This document shows, one piece after another, positions 13,701-15,180 of a DNA stretch of 15,180 nucleotides. Under the pieces are notes generated by a model, which was given only the letters and a program-made list of their open reading frames with translations, searched no databases and was not told the DNA's origin. The DNA comes from Firmicutes bacterium ZCTH02-B6. GTDB taxonomy: Bacteria; Bacillota; Limnochordia; Limnochordales; ZCTH02-B6. The stretch spans positions 1 through 15,180 of the forward strand of contig LZRQ01000072.1 in NCBI GenBank assembly GCA_002159155.1, given 5' to 3'. How positions within the stretch are numbered: the stretch's first letter is position 1; each line of letters begins with the position of its first letter. The position numbers were made by a program, and so were the translations under genes.

Positions 13701-14643
13701 GAACAGCCTGTCTGGCGAGGTGTACGGCGTGCTGCCGGCCCTGGCGTCCCACCGGCTAGAGGGCATGGTCTCCGGTGCCCACCATGGTCTAGCTGAGAGT
13801 GCCGAGCCTGGACGGCAAGTCTGGGCGGTGGCCCAGGGTGGAACGGGCCGGATCAGCGGCAACCGGGTACACGGCACCGCGGCCGCCGATTTTCAGTTGA
13901 GGGGCGTCACGGTGGGCGCGGAGCTGCTGCACCGGGACCGCACCCGTGCGGGCGTCTTCGCGGGCTCCCTGACCGAGACGCTGACCATGGAAGAGCGGCA
14001 GAGCTCAGTGAAAGGCACCACCTTACAACTCGGCGCCTACGGCCACTGGGAGTTGGGGCGCGTGGCGTTGCGGGGTGTGGTGGGCGTCAGCTCAACCCGT
14101 GCCGAATCGACGCGTCAGGTGGCCGTCGGCGACACGCTGCGGACGGCGCAAGGCTCCTTTGCGACCACCGACGCGGCGATGGTGCTGGAGGCGAGGTCTG
14201 ACGCGTGGAGCAACGAGCAGCTGCGCTTGCTGCCTGTGGTTTCCCTAGGTTGGTACACGACGCAACGGGCCGGTTTCGAGGAGACGGGTGCCGGCGGTTT
14301 GGGTCTGACCATCGATGCCGGCATTGCCGCGTGGATCCGGGGGCGCGTTGGTCTGGAGGTAATACCAGCGGTGGCCAGCGGCTTGTCGTGGTACGCGCGG
14401 ATGACGTTGGTCAACGACTTCAGCGCGGCCGGGCTGCCGACGGAGGCCCAGTTCAACAGCGCGCCGGGTGTACCTTTCACGCTCGCCGGAAGGCCCGCCC
14501 AGGGAAGGACCGGGTTTGAGATGGCCTTGGGCGCGAGCGGTGCCGTCTGGGAGCGCATCCGCTGGGGCGTGAGTTACTCGGGTGAGATGGACCAAGACGG
14601 CAGCAGGCACCATGTCCGGGGCAGTGTAGGGATCTCGTTCTAA
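10798..14643 (+). CDS. Autotransporter: beta-helix passenger with C-terminal outer-membrane barrel (type Va secretion)
   Basis: Large secreted protein, 1281 residues, that should carry its own passenger across the outer membrane. ATG 10798 is preferred over ATG 10780, whose first codons contain the AAAGGAG ribosome binding site. The signal peptide ends after GVAFA (residue 23). Residues 24-~65 (YVGPGEQYESIADAVDSAG, then DRIIIRDGEYQENV) match the start of pectate-lyase-like beta-helix proteins. From about 130 to 655 runs a Gly/Val/Thr-rich beta-helix with rungs near 27 and 30 residues. Residues ~780-812 (LSGVGNIDAEVHV, then SPGSGIGVLTIGGG) are a typical autotransporter-associated repeat, followed by a pertactin-like end (VDYDQLVVTGTAYLQSGTT). 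The linker ALNSLSGEVYG (~970-980) leads to the barrel at about 1007-1281, which ends in VGISF with terminal Phe. No cysteine was found. No protease or lipase motif was recognised, so adhesion or surface structure is the likeliest role. Confidence 0.92.
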   Translation: MLVRWTLATVLLVAVLSSGVAFAADLYVGPGEQYESIADAVDSAGSGDRIIIRDGEYQENVWSRFFGVPSNVIIMAENPHQVQLIGELLVQGGSGWVMDGLSVSLQGNSSSSLYAISTTGTGHKLLNVGNVILSGTAGWPSAAIAMSGNGGTLTIAEGATVEVTLTNGDSTDGITIMPQGAWTIDQRGTILVSADGPLATGITIGPSSTNNTANITLSGTGNVEVTADAYAAGIMAGAFYQVWGSDVDFYARPLQQINMDYRGDVTVTGEDGDSTADGVYVASRGAGGRVALSGDITVSGGALARGVYTRLDATGNAVISGDVRVTARAADSEGYGVRLLFGQSGGATEGTAQVDGDVTVSAGSHAEGISIDGGAGSTVSIAGAVEAESRDDGSEAVGVRIRAGSGSEVSVLGGTTVTGGSSATAVVITAGDGSMVNVSGRYAATARDAVSVGTGLDIQLGGGTTLVSTGEIVVLGGDEEAAAASRTLTGARIAGSDVASDLGGRVVVTSEKDGSSGRGVYVTGGRGDRLAVNAQILVATADTAEGLVYEAAGVDPALDDPGADIPPVVMNVTGEIDVTANSATGVRLQTGTGIEVEFTNEGTITAASRSDTDKPVGLAVAVSETARIVNKGVIDVVGGTAVDASGSTGDITVVNAGEVSGDVVLDGDDVELVLTETSAVNGRVSIAGTKATATLYAGARLNGELSSGSSGSKLELKQAETGSGTTQLQGIDGFDRAAISGGRWVFTTTANIKQVEIGGGELAVDGHLKSSDGVRVTGGVLSGVGNIDAEVHVLNGKVSPGSGIGVLTIGGGVRDQDYYQYEDAELVIELRPAENPVPGVDYDQLVVTGTAYLQSGTTVRIVPAPGVYRNLGRYTIIDGVVHADDLSAINVEIGTGGALFLAGQLEEGSLTLVLEPKPFESAAATANQQAVAAVLTATLDAPGSDLGEVHEWLFSLGQGDVGKLYAALNSLSGEVYGVLPALASHRLEGMVSGAHHGLAESAEPGRQVWAVAQGGTGRISGNRVHGTAAADFQLRGVTVGAELLHRDRTRAGVFAGSLTETLTMEERQSSVKGTTLQLGAYGHWELGRVALRGVVGVSSTRAESTRQVAVGDTLRTAQGSFATTDAAMVLEARSDAWSNEQLRLLPVVSLGWYTTQRAGFEETGAGGLGLTIDAGIAAWIRGRVGLEVIPAVASGLSWYARMTLVNDFSAAGLPTEAQFNSAPGVPFTLAGRPAQGRTGFEMALGASGAVWERIRWGVSYSGEMDQDGSRHHVRGSVGISF

Positions 14644-14649
14644 AAGGAA

Positions 14650-14691
14650 AAAGCGGCCGGCGGCAGGCGAAAAGCCGCCGCCGGCTGCTTT
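14650..14691. terminator. Strong hairpin terminator between convergent genes, probably bidirectional
   Basis: Arms 14650-14668 and 14674-14691 form about 18 bp (one A bulge, one G-U pair) around a GAAAA loop, 6 bp after the autotransporter stop. On the + strand the arm ends in TTT then G, a short T-tail. On the - strand the hairpin is followed by TTTTT, CC, TTTT (complement of 14642-14652), a good tail for the convergent hydrolase gene. It thus serves both genes. Confidence 0.82.
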
Positions 14692-14746
14692 GTCGAGTAG
14701 CTGCCGCCGGCGAAGTGGAGCTTGCGGGATGCCCGTCGCTTGCGAC

Positions 14747-15180
14747 TTAGGCGCTGGTGTCAGCAAATCTGGCAAGAAAGCCCTCCATCAGCCGGAACGT
14801 GGTGATCATCTCCTCCATATCGACAGAGCCGTGGCCTTGCTGGCCCAGCTCGTGGTAGAAAAAGTCGCGGCCTTCGACTTTGCCCAGCTCCTCTAGACGC
14901 TGCTTAAACAGGCGGGCCTGGCTGATGGGGCAGCGTGGGTCCGTGACGCCGTGGATGATCATGAGGGGCGCCCGCAGGCGGTGGGCCTCATGGATGGGCG
15001 ACGCCTCCCGGTAGCGCTCGGGCACTTCCTGCGGGCTGCCGCCAAACAGCATGCGGCAGTAGTACTTGAAATGCTCCATGTCTTCCTCGTAAAGCCGCTC
15101 CCAGTCGGTGATGCCGACCCACGCGATGCCGCCGGCCCAAAGGTCCGGAAACCGGGTCAGCTGCCGGTAGGTCATGTAGC
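14747..15180 (-). CDS. Prolyl-oligopeptidase-like (S9 family) peptidase/hydrolase, C-terminal fragment
   Basis: C-terminal ~144 residues of an alpha/beta-hydrolase of the S9 (prolyl oligopeptidase / dipeptidyl or acylaminoacyl peptidase) type; the N-terminal part lies beyond the right edge. The visible part begins GYMTYRQLTRFPDLW, the segment that directly follows the GxSxGG nucleophile elbow in this family, so the Ser is probably only a few codons outside the window. The catalytic Asp is in LMIIHGVTDPRCPISQ (Asp codon 14939-14941) and the catalytic His in GQQGHGSVD (His codon 14831-14833). This is the normal order and spacing. A cysteine-containing insert-like stretch (DMEHFKYYCRMLFGG) lies between. 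The enzyme would cleave peptides or esters; substrate and location are unknown. It converges with the autotransporter gene across a shared terminator, so it is not in the same operon. Confidence 0.88.
   Translation of the reverse strand, partial: YMTYRQLTRFPDLWAGGIAWVGITDWERLYEEDMEHFKYYCRMLFGGSPQEVPERYREASPIHEAHRLRAPLMIIHGVTDPRCPISQARLFKQRLEELGKVEGRDFFYHELGQQGHGSVDMEEMITTFRLMEGFLARFADTSA

Overview
This is a GC-rich bacterial window with tightly packed genes, nearly all on the + strand. It holds two ABC uptake operons, a small catabolic/transport pair, a large secreted outer-membrane autotransporter and, at the right edge, the C-terminal part of a minus-strand serine peptidase/hydrolase. A cysteine-free type V autotransporter with a terminal phenylalanine, and two ABC binding proteins with ordinary (non-lipoprotein) signal peptides, point to a diderm cell with a periplasm. 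The taxon cannot be fixed by eye. GC-rich diderm lineages with many ABC operons (for example Limnochordia-type Bacillota, Synergistota or some Proteobacteria) would fit; this is inference only.

Region 1 (1-3515) is a CUT2 (ribose/xylose-type) sugar ABC operon: the end of a double-domain ATPase, two different permeases joined by 4-bp overlaps, then an intercistronic hairpin and the periplasmic binding protein. A GC-rich hairpin at 3561-3593 probably ends it. Region 2 (3624-5805) holds a fumarylacetoacetate hydrolase (FAH)-family enzyme with its metal ligands and His/Glu pair visible, followed closely by an MFS permease of the anion/sugar-acid type. Together with region 1 this looks like uptake and breakdown of a sugar or sugar acid through a 2,4-diketo-3-deoxy or similar oxo-acid intermediate.

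Region 3 (5806-10587) is a complete branched-chain-amino-acid-type (HAAT) ABC operon in the order binding protein, LivH, LivM, LivG, LivF. Its 172-bp upstream region is unusual: an AT-rich palindrome in otherwise GC-rich DNA, then a long imperfect hairpin whose right arm could alternatively pair with the ribosome binding site. Another hairpin overlaps the livH start region.

Region 4 (10588-14691) holds a 210-bp upstream region with an 11-bp inverted repeat and a consensus -35 hexamer, then the 1281-residue autotransporter and a strong, apparently bidirectional terminator. Its passenger has a pectate-lyase-like N terminus, a long beta-helix in which rungs of 27 and about 30 residues alternate, a typical autotransporter-associated repeat, and a barrel of about 275 residues. 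The convergent minus-strand hydrolase (14747 to the edge) shares the terminator. No RNA genes, insertion sequences, CRISPR arrays or phage genes were seen. The autotransporter and the livJ-side leader are the parts most worth a second look.
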